Source of the DNA: Intestinimonas butyriciproducens
GTDB taxonomy: Bacteria; Bacillota; Clostridia; Oscillospirales; Oscillospiraceae
Reading direction: 5' to 3'
DNA: 64,000 nucleotides
Assembly: GCF_004154955.1 (NCBI RefSeq)
Contig: NZ_CP011524.1
Location: 62,001-126,000, forward strand
A program made the translations under genes and the position numbers. The notes beneath the pieces were generated by a model, which saw only the letters and a program-made list of their open reading frames with translations, was not told the origin of the DNA and ran no database searches. Shown one piece after another: positions 31,819-41,318 of the stretch. The stretch's first letter is position 1, and each line of letters begins with the position of its first letter.

Positions 31819-34416
31819 ATGGCTGAGCTGACCCCCATGATGAAGCAGTACAATCAGATGAAGGCGGAGCACCCCGACTGCATCCTGATGTTCCGGCTGG
31901 GCGACTTTTATGAGATGTTCAACGAGGACGCCAAGCTGGTGTCCAAGGAGCTGGACCTCACCCTCACCACCCGGGACCGGAACAAGCCCGCCGAGGAGCG
32001 CACCCCCATGTGCGGCGTGCCCTACCACTCGGTGGAGGCCTATCTGGCCCGGCTCATCGCCAAGGGGTACAAGGTGGCCATCTGCGAGCAGATGGAGGAC
32101 CCTGCCCTGGCCAAGGGGCTGGTGGACCGGGATATCATCCGCATCGTCACCCCCGGTACCGTGATCGACGCCTCCATGCTGGAGGAGGGGAAGAACAATT
32201 TCATCGCCGCCGTCTGCCGGACCGGGTCCGGCGCGGGGGCATGCTTCTGCGACATCTCCACCGGCGAGGTGTCCGCCACCGCCTTTTCGGGGCGGGACTG
32301 GCAGGAGCACCTCTTCAACGAGCTGGGGCGCTTCGCCCCCCGGGAGGCGGTGCTGGACACGGCCGCCTGGGAGGATGTGGAGCTGCGGGAATTCCTGCGC
32401 CTCCGGCTGGACTGCCGCTGTGAGCTGGGCCGGGAGGAGGATTTCGCCCCCGACCGGGCCATGGAGACGGCCCGGAAGCAGTTCCGCACCGGCCTGGAGG
32501 ACCTTCCCGGCGAGGCGGAGGCCGCGGTCCGGGCCTGCGGAGGACTGCTCATCTATCTCTATGAGACCCAGAAGACCGACCTGTCCCATCTCACCGCCTT
32601 CCGGTACTACACCGGGGGGGAGTTTATGGAGCTGGACCTTACCGCCCGGCGAAATCTGGAGCTCACCGAGACCATGCGCGGCAAGGAGAAGAAGGGCTCC
32701 CTCCTCTGGGTGCTGGACAAGACCCGCACCGCTATGGGGCACCGGCTCATCCGCTCCTGGATGGAGCGGCCCCTCCTCTCCCCGGTGCAGGTGAACAAGC
32801 GCCTGGACGCCGTGGAGGATCTGGTGGGGGACGCCATCGCCCGGCAGGAGATCGCCGAGTGCCTCCGGGAGGTGACGGACCTGGAGCGGCTCATCGGGCG
32901 CATCGTTTACGGCACCGCCGGGGCCCGGGACCTGGTGGCCCTCTCCGGCGGCCTGGGGAAGCTGCCCCGGCTCCGGGCGCTCCTCGCTCCGTTCCGCTCC
33001 TCCCTGCTCACGGTCCTGCGGGAGTCCATCGACGACCTCCAGGACCTGCGGGAGCACATTGCCCGGGCGCTGGTGGAGGAGCCGCCCTTCTCCGTCCGGG
33101 AGGGCGGCTTCATCAAAGCGGGCTACAATAGCGACGTGGACTACCTCCGGGACATCATGACCAACGGCAAGTCCATGGTGGCCTCCATCGAACAGTCGGA
33201 GCGGGAAAAGACCGGTATCAAGAACCTGAAGGTGGGCTACAACAAGGTGTTCGGGTATTACATCGAGGTCTCCAAGGCCAATTACGACCTGGTGCCCGAT
33301 ACCTATATCCGCAAGCAGACCTTGGTGAACTGCGAGCGGTTCATCACCCAGGAGCTCAAGGACATGGAGCACACCATCCTCTCCGCCCAGGACCGGATCG
33401 TGGCGCTGGAGTACGAGCTCTTCTGCGCCCTTCGGGAGACGGCGGCCAAAGAGGTCAGTCGCATCCAGCAGACCGCCGCCGCCGTGGCCCAGGTGGACGT
33501 GCTGACCTCCTTCGCCACCGTGGCTGCCGCCGGCGGCTACTGCAAGCCCACGGTGGACCTCTCCGACAAGCTGGACATCACGGAGGGCCGCCATCCGGTG
33601 GTGGAGAAGGTCCTCAAAGACGCCCTCTTCGTTCCCAACGACGTACATATGGACGCGGGGGAAAACCTGGTGGCCATCATTACGGGCCCCAACATGGCGG
33701 GCAAATCCACCTACATGCGGCAGACCGCCCTCATCGTCCTCATGGCCCAGATGGGCGCCTTCGTCCCCGCCAGGAGCGCCCATGTGGGCATTGTGGACCG
33801 GGTATTCACCCGGGTGGGCGCCTCGGACGATCTGGCCGCCGGGCAGTCCACGTTCATGGTGGAGATGACCGAGGTGGCCGAGCTGCTGCGCAACGCCACG
33901 GCCAAGAGCCTGCTGATCCTGGACGAGATCGGCCGGGGCACCAGCACCTACGACGGCATGTCCATCGCCCGCGCGGTGCTGGAATACTGCGCCGACAAAC
34001 GCCGCCTGGGGTGCAAGACCCTCTTTGCCACCCACTACCATGAGCTCACCTGCCTGGAGGGACAGATTCCCGGGGTGAAGAACTACAATGTGGCCGCCAA
34101 GAAGCGGAAGGACGATGTGATTTTCCTGCGCAAGATCGTCCCCGGCCCCGCCGACCAGAGCTACGGCATCGAGGTTGCGGGCCTGGCGGGGGTGCCGGGC
34201 CGGGTCATTGACCGGGCCCGGGACATCCTCTCCGAGCTGGAGGCCGAGGGCTGCCCTGCGCCGGCGCCCGCGGCCCCGGCGGCGGACAGCGGCCAGGTGT
34301 CCTTTCTGGATATGGGGGCCTCCGAGGTGGCCGACCGCCTGCGGCAGGTGGATATCGACACGCTGACCCCCATCGAGGCGATGAATCTGCTGTACGAGCT
34401 GAAAAAGAAGCTGTAA
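31819..34416 (+). CDS. mutS: DNA mismatch recognition protein MutS
   Basis: An 865-residue MutS of normal length. The mismatch-reading N-terminal motif is present (FRLGDFYEMF at about 24-33), then connector, lever and clamp domains. The ATPase has Walker A GPNMAGKST, the conserved TRVGASDDLAAGQSTFMVEM, Walker B LLILDEIGRGTSTYDG and ATHYHEL. The C-terminal helix-turn-helix dimerisation segment ends NLLYELKKKL. It binds mismatches and recruits MutL, encoded two genes downstream. AAGGAG precedes the ATG at 31819. Confidence 0.97.
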   Translation: MAELTPMMKQYNQMKAEHPDCILMFRLGDFYEMFNEDAKLVSKELDLTLTTRDRNKPAEERTPMCGVPYHSVEAYLARLIAKGYKVAICEQMEDPALAKGLVDRDIIRIVTPGTVIDASMLEEGKNNFIAAVCRTGSGAGACFCDISTGEVSATAFSGRDWQEHLFNELGRFAPREAVLDTAAWEDVELREFLRLRLDCRCELGREEDFAPDRAMETARKQFRTGLEDLPGEAEAAVRACGGLLIYLYETQKTDLSHLTAFRYYTGGEFMELDLTARRNLELTETMRGKEKKGSLLWVLDKTRTAMGHRLIRSWMERPLLSPVQVNKRLDAVEDLVGDAIARQEIAECLREVTDLERLIGRIVYGTAGARDLVALSGGLGKLPRLRALLAPFRSSLLTVLRESIDDLQDLREHIARALVEEPPFSVREGGFIKAGYNSDVDYLRDIMTNGKSMVASIEQSEREKTGIKNLKVGYNKVFGYYIEVSKANYDLVPDTYIRKQTLVNCERFITQELKDMEHTILSAQDRIVALEYELFCALRETAAKEVSRIQQTAAAVAQVDVLTSFATVAAAGGYCKPTVDLSDKLDITEGRHPVVEKVLKDALFVPNDVHMDAGENLVAIITGPNMAGKSTYMRQTALIVLMAQMGAFVPARSAHVGIVDRVFTRVGASDDLAAGQSTFMVEMTEVAELLRNATAKSLLILDEIGRGTSTYDGMSIARAVLEYCADKRRLGCKTLFATHYHELTCLEGQIPGVKNYNVAAKKRKDDVIFLRKIVPGPADQSYGIEVAGLAGVPGRVIDRARDILSELEAEGCPAPAPAAPAADSGQVSFLDMGASEVADRLRQVDIDTLTPIEAMNLLYELKKKL

Positions 34417-34443
34417 ACCCTGTCTGAGAAAGGAGCCCTGCCC

Positions 34444-35151
34444 ATGTCAAGCCGGCGCCAATGGCGGCCCCAGTTCTCCCCCTCTGAATTTCGGCGGGGA
34501 TGGGTGTTCTTCGCCCTTTATCTGGTGGTGTTCCCCGTGCTCATGGGGCAGATCCAGCGGATGCTCAGCCAGCGGTTTGAGTTTTTCCTCCAGGCCCCTG
34601 AGTTCAGCCTCATCTATTATTTCCTTCTGCTCTGCGCCACGGTGCTCCTCTTTTGGGGCTTTCTCCGGCACAGCTTCGATATCCTCCTGGACTGGCTGCC
34701 GGAAAACTTGGTTGCCTTCGCGGCGGGGCTTGTGGGGGCCGGGGCGCTCCACTTCCTGGCGATGCGCCTTCCCTATCCGGTGGAGAACCCCAATGCGCTC
34801 CTCTACCCCGAGCAGTTTGCCGCGGCGCCCCAGGCCACCGTCCTGATCCTGGTGGTCCTGATGCCCCTCATCGAGGAGGTGCTGTTCCGGGGGCTCCTCT
34901 TCGGCGGCCTGCGGCGCTACAGCCGCCCCATGGCCTTTGCGGTCTCCACCCTGGGCTACGCTCTCTTCTGCGCGGTCCCCTTCGTGTTTCAGCCGGAGGG
35001 GGCGGACCTCCGGTATCTGCTGCTGGCCGTCCAGTACCTGCCCATGAGTCTGGCCCTCGCCTGGTGCTACGACCACGGGGGCTCCATCTGGTCGGCGGTG
35101 GCCCTCCATATGGCCGTCAACGGCGCTTCCCTCTTCCTGGCGGTGGGCTGA
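34444..35151 (+). CDS. CPBP family intramembrane metalloprotease
   Basis: A 235-residue membrane protein with seven or so hydrophobic segments and the CPBP/Abi motif EEVLFRG at about 139-145, followed by later motifs ending in the HMAVN histidine/asparagine pair near the C-terminus. CPBP proteins are relatives of the CAAX protease Rce1; bacterial ones cleave membrane peptides or give self-immunity to bacteriocins. Its placement between mutS and mutL is unusual and probably reflects co-transcription, not mismatch repair. Confidence 0.85.
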   Translation: MSSRRQWRPQFSPSEFRRGWVFFALYLVVFPVLMGQIQRMLSQRFEFFLQAPEFSLIYYFLLLCATVLLFWGFLRHSFDILLDWLPENLVAFAAGLVGAGALHFLAMRLPYPVENPNALLYPEQFAAAPQATVLILVVLMPLIEEVLFRGLLFGGLRRYSRPMAFAVSTLGYALFCAVPFVFQPEGADLRYLLLAVQYLPMSLALAWCYDHGGSIWSAVALHMAVNGASLFLAVG

Positions 35152-35221
35152 GGTCCACTGCACATGCAGCGCAGGACGGGCTCGCCTGTTTCAGAAAAGC
35201 CCTAAGAAAGGTGGTGGCACA

Positions 35222-37171
35222 GTGCCCCGCATTCAGGTATTGGAATCCCACGTTGCCGACCTCATTGCCGCCGGCGAGGTGGTGGAACGACCCGCCTCCG
35301 TGGTAAAGGAGCTGGTGGAAAACGCCATCGACGCAGGAGCGTCCGCCCTCACGGTGGAGATCCAGCACGGCGGCATGACCTATATCCGTATCACCGACGA
35401 CGGCTGCGGCATGGAACCCGGCGACGTGGAGACGGCTTTCCTCCGCCACGCCACCAGCAAGATCCGCACGGAGTACGACCTGGAGGCCATCGGCACCCTG
35501 GGATTCCGGGGAGAGGCTCTGGCCGCCATCGCCGCCGTGGCCCGGGTGGAGGTGCTCACCCGGACGGCGGAGCGGGATTTCGGCGTCTCCCTCACGCTGG
35601 AGGGGGGTGCGGTTACGGGCCGGGAGGAGGCCGGCTGTCCCAAGGGCACCACCATGGTGGTGCGGGACCTCTTTTACAATACTCCAGCCCGCCTCAAGTA
35701 TATGAAAAAGGACGCCGCCGAGGGGGCCGCCGTTTTCGCCGCCGTCCAGCGGGAGGCGCTGGCCCACCCCGAGGTGTCCATGCGTTTCCTCCGGGACGGG
35801 AAACAGGAGCTGCTCACCCCCGGGGACGGACAGCTCCGCTCCGCCGTTTACGCGGTCCTGGGACGGGACCTGGCGCTGGGCTTTACGGAGGTAAAGGGCT
35901 CCGGGGAGGATGGCGTCACTGTGGAGGGCTTCGCCTCCCTCCCGGCCTGCTGCCGGGGCTCTCGGAGCTGTCAGTATTTCTTTGTCAACGGGCGCTTCAT
36001 CAAATCCCGCACGCTGATGGCCGCCCTGGAGGAGGCCTACCGCAACCAGCACATGGTAGGGAAGTTTCCCGGCTGCGTCCTCCACATGCACACCCGGCTC
36101 AACGGCGTGGATGTGAACGTCCACCCCGCCAAGACCGAGGTGAAGTTCGTCAGTGAAAAACGGGCCTTTGACGCGGTGTATCACGCGGTAAGGGGCGCCC
36201 TGGAGGGGGAGGTCCGCCGCCCGCAGGCGGTGATCCCCGCCGCCCGGCCCCGGGCCCATGATACCGTGACCCCCAATCAGACCGCCTTTTCCGCCGTCCG
36301 CGCGGACCCGGTCCGCCCGGTCCGGCCCGCCTCTCCGCCCCCCGCCGCCCGGCCCGCTGCTTACGCCGCCGGTCCTCTGGAGCCCACCGGCGGGCTGCCC
36401 CTCCACGATTTTGCCCGGCCCCGGTTCGAGTCCCGGCCGGTCCCCGAGACGGCGGACAAGGGCGCCGCGGCCGCGCCGGCAGAGTGCGGGAAGCCGCCTG
36501 CCCCGTCCTCCCCGGCGGGGGCCGCACCCCGGCCGGCCGGCCCCTCCCCCGCACCGGAGAGACCGGCGCCCGCCCCCGGGCCGCAGCGGGCGCCGGCGCC
36601 GGAGACCGACACCTGGACGGTGCGGGGAGAACTCTTTCACACCTATATCCTGGTGGAACAGGGGGAGAAGGCCTACTTCATCGACAAGCACGCCGCCCAT
36701 GAGCGGATGAACTTTGATCGGCTGAAGGCGGCGGGCTATACCCCCATGGTCCAGCGGCTCCTCACCCCTGTGGTGTTCACTCCCGCCCCCGAGGAGGGGG
36801 CGGCGCTCCTCCAAAACCTGGATGTCCTATCCGCCTTTGGGTTTGAGTGCGAGGATTTCGGCGGCGGCGCCGTTCTGGTCCGCCAGTGCCCGGACTATGT
36901 GGACGCCGGAGACGTGGAGGCCACCCTCCTGGAGCTGGCCGGTACCCTGGCCGAGGGGGGGCGGGCCGACCCCGACGGGGCCCGGGACGCCCTGATGGCC
37001 ACCATGTCCTGCAAGGCGGCCATCAAAGGGGGGCAGAAAAACGGCCCCGAGGAGCTGCGGCGGGTGGCCGAGGCGGTGATGAGCGGTGCCGTCAAGTACT
37101 GCCCCCACGGCCGCCCCGTGGCCGTTGAGCTCACCCGGAACCAGTTGGAGAAGCTCTTCAAGCGAGCATGA
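35222..37171 (+). CDS. mutL: DNA mismatch repair protein MutL
   Basis: A 649-residue MutL. The GHKL ATPase motifs are intact: ELVENAIDAGA, DDGCGM, RHATSKI and GFRGEALAAI. A proline/alanine-rich linker (about 345-460) joins it to the C-terminal dimerisation/endonuclease domain. The endonuclease motif, usually DQHAxxERxxYE, reads FIDKHAAHERMNFD, with Lys for Gln and Asp for Glu; CPHGRP, another part of that site, is present. Whether it still nicks is open. The start is a GTG at 35222 after AAGGTGG. Confidence 0.96.
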   Translation: MPRIQVLESHVADLIAAGEVVERPASVVKELVENAIDAGASALTVEIQHGGMTYIRITDDGCGMEPGDVETAFLRHATSKIRTEYDLEAIGTLGFRGEALAAIAAVARVEVLTRTAERDFGVSLTLEGGAVTGREEAGCPKGTTMVVRDLFYNTPARLKYMKKDAAEGAAVFAAVQREALAHPEVSMRFLRDGKQELLTPGDGQLRSAVYAVLGRDLALGFTEVKGSGEDGVTVEGFASLPACCRGSRSCQYFFVNGRFIKSRTLMAALEEAYRNQHMVGKFPGCVLHMHTRLNGVDVNVHPAKTEVKFVSEKRAFDAVYHAVRGALEGEVRRPQAVIPAARPRAHDTVTPNQTAFSAVRADPVRPVRPASPPPAARPAAYAAGPLEPTGGLPLHDFARPRFESRPVPETADKGAAAAPAECGKPPAPSSPAGAAPRPAGPSPAPERPAPAPGPQRAPAPETDTWTVRGELFHTYILVEQGEKAYFIDKHAAHERMNFDRLKAAGYTPMVQRLLTPVVFTPAPEEGAALLQNLDVLSAFGFECEDFGGGAVLVRQCPDYVDAGDVEATLLELAGTLAEGGRADPDGARDALMATMSCKAAIKGGQKNGPEELRRVAEAVMSGAVKYCPHGRPVAVELTRNQLEKLFKRA

Positions 37172-37301
37172 TCCGGAAGAGCCGGCCCGCCGTCTGCATG
37201 CCCTGCCGGAAGGCGGCGCGGCAGCGCAGTTCGGAGAGCTCTTCGGCGGCGTTCCGGACCTTCTCCGCTATGTCAAGGAGGGCTGGCATGTTCACAAAAA
37301 A

Positions 37302-37529
37302 ATGTTTGGGGAACGATTTCGCCGGCTTCGGAAGGAAAAAGGAGAAGCGCAGACGGCCATCGCGCAGGTCTTGGGGGTGACTGTGACCCAAATCAGCGAT
37401 ATGGAAAATGGGAAGACCATGACGACGCTGGAAAAGCTTACAATCATTTGCCAGCACTATCATGTCTCGGCAGACTATCTGCTGGGCCTGACCGACGATC
37501 CGGCGCCCCACGGGAGAAAAGAACCATAG
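37302..37529 (+). CDS. XRE-family regulator between mutL and miaA
   Basis: A 75-residue helix-turn-helix protein: MFGERFRRLRKEKGEAQTAIAQ, then GVTVTQISDMENGKTMTTLEK and HYHVSADYLLGLTDD. It is close in type to the XRE protein at 16033 but not the same. The ATG at 37302 is supported only by frame and family start; the nearest purine-rich site (AAGGAGGG, 37275-37282) is 19 bases upstream. It is followed 12 bases later by miaA and could control part of this series or act on DNA elsewhere. Confidence 0.8.
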   Translation: MFGERFRRLRKEKGEAQTAIAQVLGVTVTQISDMENGKTMTTLEKLTIICQHYHVSADYLLGLTDDPAPHGRKEP

Positions 37530-37541
37530 GAGGAGATGGGA

Positions 37542-38480
37542 GTGGCCCTGAACATCCTTGTCATCTGCGGCCCGACCGCCTCGGGCAAGACCGCCCTGGC
37601 GGTGGAGCTGGCCCTGCTGCTGGGAGGCGAGGTGGTCTCCGCCGACTCCATGCAGATCTACCGCGGCATGGACATCGGCACCGCCAAGCCCACCCCGGAG
37701 GAGATGCGGGGGGTGCCCCACCACATGCTGGACGTGGCCGACCCGGCGGAGGACTATTCCGTGGCCCGGTATGTCCGGGCGGCCTCTGCCTGTGTGGACG
37801 ACATCCTCTCCCGGGGGCGGCTGCCCATTGTGGCCGGGGGCACCGGGCTCTACATCGACAACCTGGTGGCCGGACGGGAATTTGCCTCCTTTACGGGCCG
37901 GTGGCGGGAGCGTCTCCAGGCCAGGGCACGGGAGGAGGGCCTGCCTGTCCTCTATGAGGAGCTGCGGCGGGTGGACCCCCAGCGGGCGGAGCGGCTCCCC
38001 CTCAGCGATGAAAAGCGCATTCTCCGGGCTCTGGAGGTCTGGTACGAGACTGGGGAGACCATCACCGACCACGACCGCCGGACCGCCCAGCTTCCCCCCA
38101 GGTACCGCGCCCTGCGGATCGGCCTGGACTTCGCCCAGCGCCCCGACCTGTGGGCGCGCATTGACGCCCGGGTGGACGAGATGATGGACCGGGGGCTGGA
38201 GGGGGAGGTCCGCAGGCTGCTCTCCGCCGGTGTGCCGGAGGGCTGTACGGCCATGCAGGCCATCGGCTATAAGGAGTTTGCCGCCGCCCTTCGGGGGGAG
38301 GAGCCCCTGTCCGACGCGGTGGCGGCGGTGAAGCTCCGCTCCCGGCAGTACGCCAAGCGGCAGCGCACCTGGTTCCGGCGGAACCGGGATACGAACTGGA
38401 TCTTTTGGGAAAAATCGCCCGACCTTGCAGCGGCGCGACAGAAAGCGACAGCATTTCTGGAAGATTTTGGATTATCATAG
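37542..38480 (+). CDS. miaA: tRNA dimethylallyltransferase MiaA
   Basis: A 312-residue MiaA of normal length. It transfers a dimethylallyl group to A37 of tRNAs that read UNN codons. Motifs: P-loop GPTASGKTAL, DSMQIYRGMDIGTAKPT, HHMLDV, VAGGTGLYI, and the tRNA-contact RSRQYAKRQRTWFR. I prefer the GTG at 37542, eight bases after AGGAGG; the ATG at 37536 touches the ribosome site. It precedes hfq by 35 bases, a common bacterial pairing. Confidence 0.96.
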   Translation: MALNILVICGPTASGKTALAVELALLLGGEVVSADSMQIYRGMDIGTAKPTPEEMRGVPHHMLDVADPAEDYSVARYVRAASACVDDILSRGRLPIVAGGTGLYIDNLVAGREFASFTGRWRERLQARAREEGLPVLYEELRRVDPQRAERLPLSDEKRILRALEVWYETGETITDHDRRTAQLPPRYRALRIGLDFAQRPDLWARIDARVDEMMDRGLEGEVRRLLSAGVPEGCTAMQAIGYKEFAAALRGEEPLSDAVAAVKLRSRQYAKRQRTWFRRNRDTNWIFWEKSPDLAAARQKATAFLEDFGLS

Positions 38481-38515
38481 GTGCATTCCAATAGATAGAG
38501 GAGTGTACATAGACT

Positions 38516-38746
38516 ATGCAGAACAAAATCAATCTCCAGGACAACTTTCTCACCCGCGCCCGCCGGGGCAAGCTGAACGTAACGGTCTTTTTGATGAACG
38601 GCTACCAGCTCCGGGGGGTCATCGCCGGATTCGACCCCTTTGTGGTGGTGCTCATGACCGACAACAAGCAGCAGGTCATCTACAAGCACGCCATCTCCAC
38701 CATCGTGCCCGAGCGGGCCCTGGAACTGGAGGCGGCGGTGGACTGA
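38516..38746 (+). CDS. hfq: RNA chaperone Hfq
   Basis: A 76-residue Hfq of the short Firmicute type without a long C-terminal tail. Sm1 motif: NLQDNFLTRARRGKLNVTVFLMNG-like strand with Q8 at the RNA-binding position (LQDNFL); Sm2 motif: YKHAISTIVP, matching the YKHA signature that closes the uridine pocket. It forms hexamers and helps small RNAs pair with mRNAs. It directly follows miaA, as in many bacteria. Confidence 0.96.
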   Translation: MQNKINLQDNFLTRARRGKLNVTVFLMNGYQLRGVIAGFDPFVVVLMTDNKQQVIYKHAISTIVPERALELEAAVD

Positions 38747-38781
38747 GGACCTGCGGAGATCGATAAGAGGGTTTTCTACGT

Positions 38782-40077
38782 ATGAAGCAAGGCACCGTTC
38801 TCACCCGCGCCGTCATGCTGCTGCTCTTTGCCGTGGTGTGCGCTTATTTCGCGGTGGCCGCCTGGCAGAGCTTTCACCAGAGCGAGTACACCATGGCCAC
38901 CTACGCCTACACGGTGGACGACGCCGTGGAGGCCACCGGGCTCCTGGTGCGGCAGGAGGAGGTCATTCTCTCCGGGCAGGCGGCGGCCATCGTGAATGTG
39001 ATCCCCGACCAGGGGGAAAAGGTGAACGCGGGGGGAACGGTCGCCTATCTCTATCGGGACGAGGCGGCCTTGGAGCGCAAGCGGGAGCTGCGGACCCTGG
39101 AGCTGGAGCGGGAACAGCTCATCTACTCCCTCCAGCGGGGGGACACGGGCTGGGACAACGCCCGGCTGGACCAGAGCATCGTGGACGCGATGGTAGGGCT
39201 CAAGACCTCCGCCGCCTATGGGGATCTCACCGGCCTGGAGGACCAGGTCCTCTCCTTCAAGAGCCTGGTCATCCGGCGGGGGGCCTCCTCCGCCGGCGGC
39301 ACGGCGGACATCCAGGCCAAGGTGGAGGAGATCGACGCCCAGCGCGCGGCGCTCCAGGCCGCGGCGGGACAGGACACCACCCCCATCCGGGTGGACAAGT
39401 CCGGCAGCTTTTCCGCCGTGGCGGACGGGTACGAGGCCCTGCTCACGCCGGATATGCTCTCCACCCTCACCGTCTCCGATCTGACCGCGCTGCTGGTCCG
39501 GAAACCGGAGGCGCCGGAGGGCGCGGTGGGAAAGCTCATCACCAGCTCCACCTGGTACTTCACCGCCGCCCTGCCCGTAAAGACGGCGGAGCGGCTGGTG
39601 GAAGGGCGCTCCGTGAAGGTGCGCTTTTCCCGGGATTGGTCCGGCGAGGTGAGCATGACCATAGAGCGGGTGGGCGAGGAGGAGGACGGAAAGTGCCCGG
39701 TGGTGCTCTCGTCCAGCCGGAGCCTGGCGGATACCAGCCTTTTGCGGAAACAGACGGTGGACATCATATTCAGCAGCACCACCGGCATCCGCGTGCCCAA
39801 AAAGGCGGTGCGGGACGGACTGGTGACCTCCACCGACCCGGAGACACAGGCCGAGGTCACCACCCGGGTCATCGGAGTCTATGTCCTCACCGGCGCCCAG
39901 TCGGAATTCAAGCAGGTGGAGATCCTGGCGGACGACGGGGACTTTTATCTCGTCCGGGCCTCTCTGCCGGACAACCCCACCGAGCTTCAGATCAAAAAGG
40001 CCTTCCGGGCCGGGGACGAGGTGATCGTCTCCTCGGAAGAGATCTACGACGGCAAGGTCATCCTTGCCCCCAGATAG
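38782..40077 (+). CDS. HlyD-like membrane-anchored adaptor in the division gene series
   Basis: A 431-residue protein with one N-terminal membrane helix (residues 8-27) and a large extracytoplasmic part. It has the HlyD/RND-adaptor layout: a biotinyl-lipoyl half (VEATGLLVRQEEVILSGQAAAIVNVIPDQG split across 52-82), a helical hairpin (about 95-200) and beta-barrel segments (about 260-431). No export pump gene is near. Similar proteins precede yggS-sepF in other Clostridia as far as I recall, so the role may lie at the division site or envelope. Role unknown. Confidence 0.75.
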   Translation: MKQGTVLTRAVMLLLFAVVCAYFAVAAWQSFHQSEYTMATYAYTVDDAVEATGLLVRQEEVILSGQAAAIVNVIPDQGEKVNAGGTVAYLYRDEAALERKRELRTLELEREQLIYSLQRGDTGWDNARLDQSIVDAMVGLKTSAAYGDLTGLEDQVLSFKSLVIRRGASSAGGTADIQAKVEEIDAQRAALQAAAGQDTTPIRVDKSGSFSAVADGYEALLTPDMLSTLTVSDLTALLVRKPEAPEGAVGKLITSSTWYFTAALPVKTAERLVEGRSVKVRFSRDWSGEVSMTIERVGEEEDGKCPVVLSSSRSLADTSLLRKQTVDIIFSSTTGIRVPKKAVRDGLVTSTDPETQAEVTTRVIGVYVLTGAQSEFKQVEILADDGDFYLVRASLPDNPTELQIKKAFRAGDEVIVSSEEIYDGKVILAPR

Positions 40078-40094
40078 AGAATGGAGGGATCCTT

Positions 40095-40808
40095 ATGTCG
40101 CCGTTGGCGGAAAACATTGCGAAGGTAAAGGAAGCGATCGTCCGGGCGGCCCGGGAGGCGGGCCGCGATCCGGCGGAGGTCACGCTGGTGGCAGCCACCA
40201 AGGTCCAGACATCGGACACCATCCGGGCGGCCATTGCCGCCGGGGTGACGGTCTGCGGGGAGAACCGGGTGCAGGAGCTCACCGGGCACCTGGACGATTA
40301 CGCCTACGACGGGGCCCGGGTCCATTTCATCGGGCACCTCCAGACCAACAAGGTAAAGTATGTGGTGGGCCGGGTGGACCTCATCGAGTCGGTGGACTCC
40401 CCGCGCCTGCTGGAGGCGGTGGACAGGCAGGCCGAGAAGCTGGGCATCGTCCAGGATATCCTCCTGGAGGTGAACATCGGCCGAGAGGAGAGCAAGGGGG
40501 GCTGTATGCCCGAGGATATCCCGGCCCTGGCCCGGCTGGCCCTCCAGGCGGAGCATGTCCGGCTGCGGGGACTGATGTGCATCCCCCCTGTCGCGGAGGG
40601 TCCCGGCGGGAACAGACCCTTTTTTCAGGAGACACACCAGCTTTTTGTTGACATAAGAAACAAAATAGAGGATAATAAGTCCGATATCAATTGCCTGTCC
40701 ATGGGTATGAGCGGCGACTACGAGGACGCGGTCCGGGAGGGGGCCACCCTGGTGCGGGTGGGCACCGCCTTGTTCGGGCCCCGCCCGCCTCTGCACCGTC
40801 CCGAGTGA
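40095..40808 (+). CDS. YggS/PLPBP family pyridoxal-phosphate homeostasis protein
   Basis: A 237-residue single-barrel PLP-binding protein. The PLP lysine lies in LVAATKVQ (about residue 35), with GENRVQEL, HFIGHLQTNK and MGMSGDYEDAV, where the SMGMS-x-D loop grips the phosphate. The family has no known catalytic reaction and buffers PLP and keto-acid pools. It lies directly upstream of sepF, the standard Gram-positive division-cluster order (ylmE-ylmF). GGAGGG precedes the ATG at 40095. Confidence 0.94.
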   Translation: MSPLAENIAKVKEAIVRAAREAGRDPAEVTLVAATKVQTSDTIRAAIAAGVTVCGENRVQELTGHLDDYAYDGARVHFIGHLQTNKVKYVVGRVDLIESVDSPRLLEAVDRQAEKLGIVQDILLEVNIGREESKGGCMPEDIPALARLALQAEHVRLRGLMCIPPVAEGPGGNRPFFQETHQLFVDIRNKIEDNKSDINCLSMGMSGDYEDAVREGATLVRVGTALFGPRPPLHRPE

Positions 40809-40838
40809 GCCCTTACGACACGAAAGGATGTACATCAT

Positions 40839-41318
40839 ATGGGATTCATTGACGAGATCAAGCGGCTGGCCCGCCCCTATGAGGATGAGGAAGACGAGGA
40901 GGAGTTCGACGACTTCGAGCCCCCCGTCTCCCGTGTGGAGCGCAAGGAGAAGGCCCGGGATGCCCGGGAGTCCACCGGCACGCTCTATTCCGCGGACCCT
41001 GAGCCCCGCCGCAGCAACAAGGTGGTCAACATCCACACCACCACCCAGCTTCAGGTGGTGCTGGTAAAGCCCGACCGCTTTGAGAACGCGGCGGAGATCG
41101 CCGACCACCTGCGGGAGAAGCGCACGGTGGTGCTCAATCTGGAGCAGACCAACAAGGATATTGCCCGCCGTCTGCTGGACTTTCTCTCCGGCGTGGCCTA
41201 TGCCAACGAGGGGAAGATCAAAAAGGTTGCCATTTCCACCTATATCATCACGCCCTATAATGTGGATATCCTGGGCGACCTGATCGACGAGCTGGAGAAC
41301 AACGGATTGTATTTCTGA
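40839..41318 (+). CDS. sepF: Cell division protein SepF
   Basis: A 159-residue SepF: N-terminal amphipathic membrane-binding helix (MGFIDEIKRLARPY), an acidic linker (EDEEDEEEFDDFE), then the conserved C-terminal domain with PDRFENAAEIADHLREKRTV split over 80-100, LLDFLSGVAYANEG and TYIITPYNVDI. SepF rings tether FtsZ filaments and shape the septum. A structured repeat follows its stop codon immediately. Confidence 0.96.
   Translation: MGFIDEIKRLARPYEDEEDEEEFDDFEPPVSRVERKEKARDARESTGTLYSADPEPRRSNKVVNIHTTTQLQVVLVKPDRFENAAEIADHLREKRTVVLNLEQTNKDIARRLLDFLSGVAYANEGKIKKVAISTYIITPYNVDILGDLIDELENNGLYF

Noticed and set aside
37168-37380. A 70-codon Arg/Ser-rich frame after mutL
   Set aside because: It overlaps the XRE gene in another frame and has the composition of an out-of-frame reading of GC-rich DNA.
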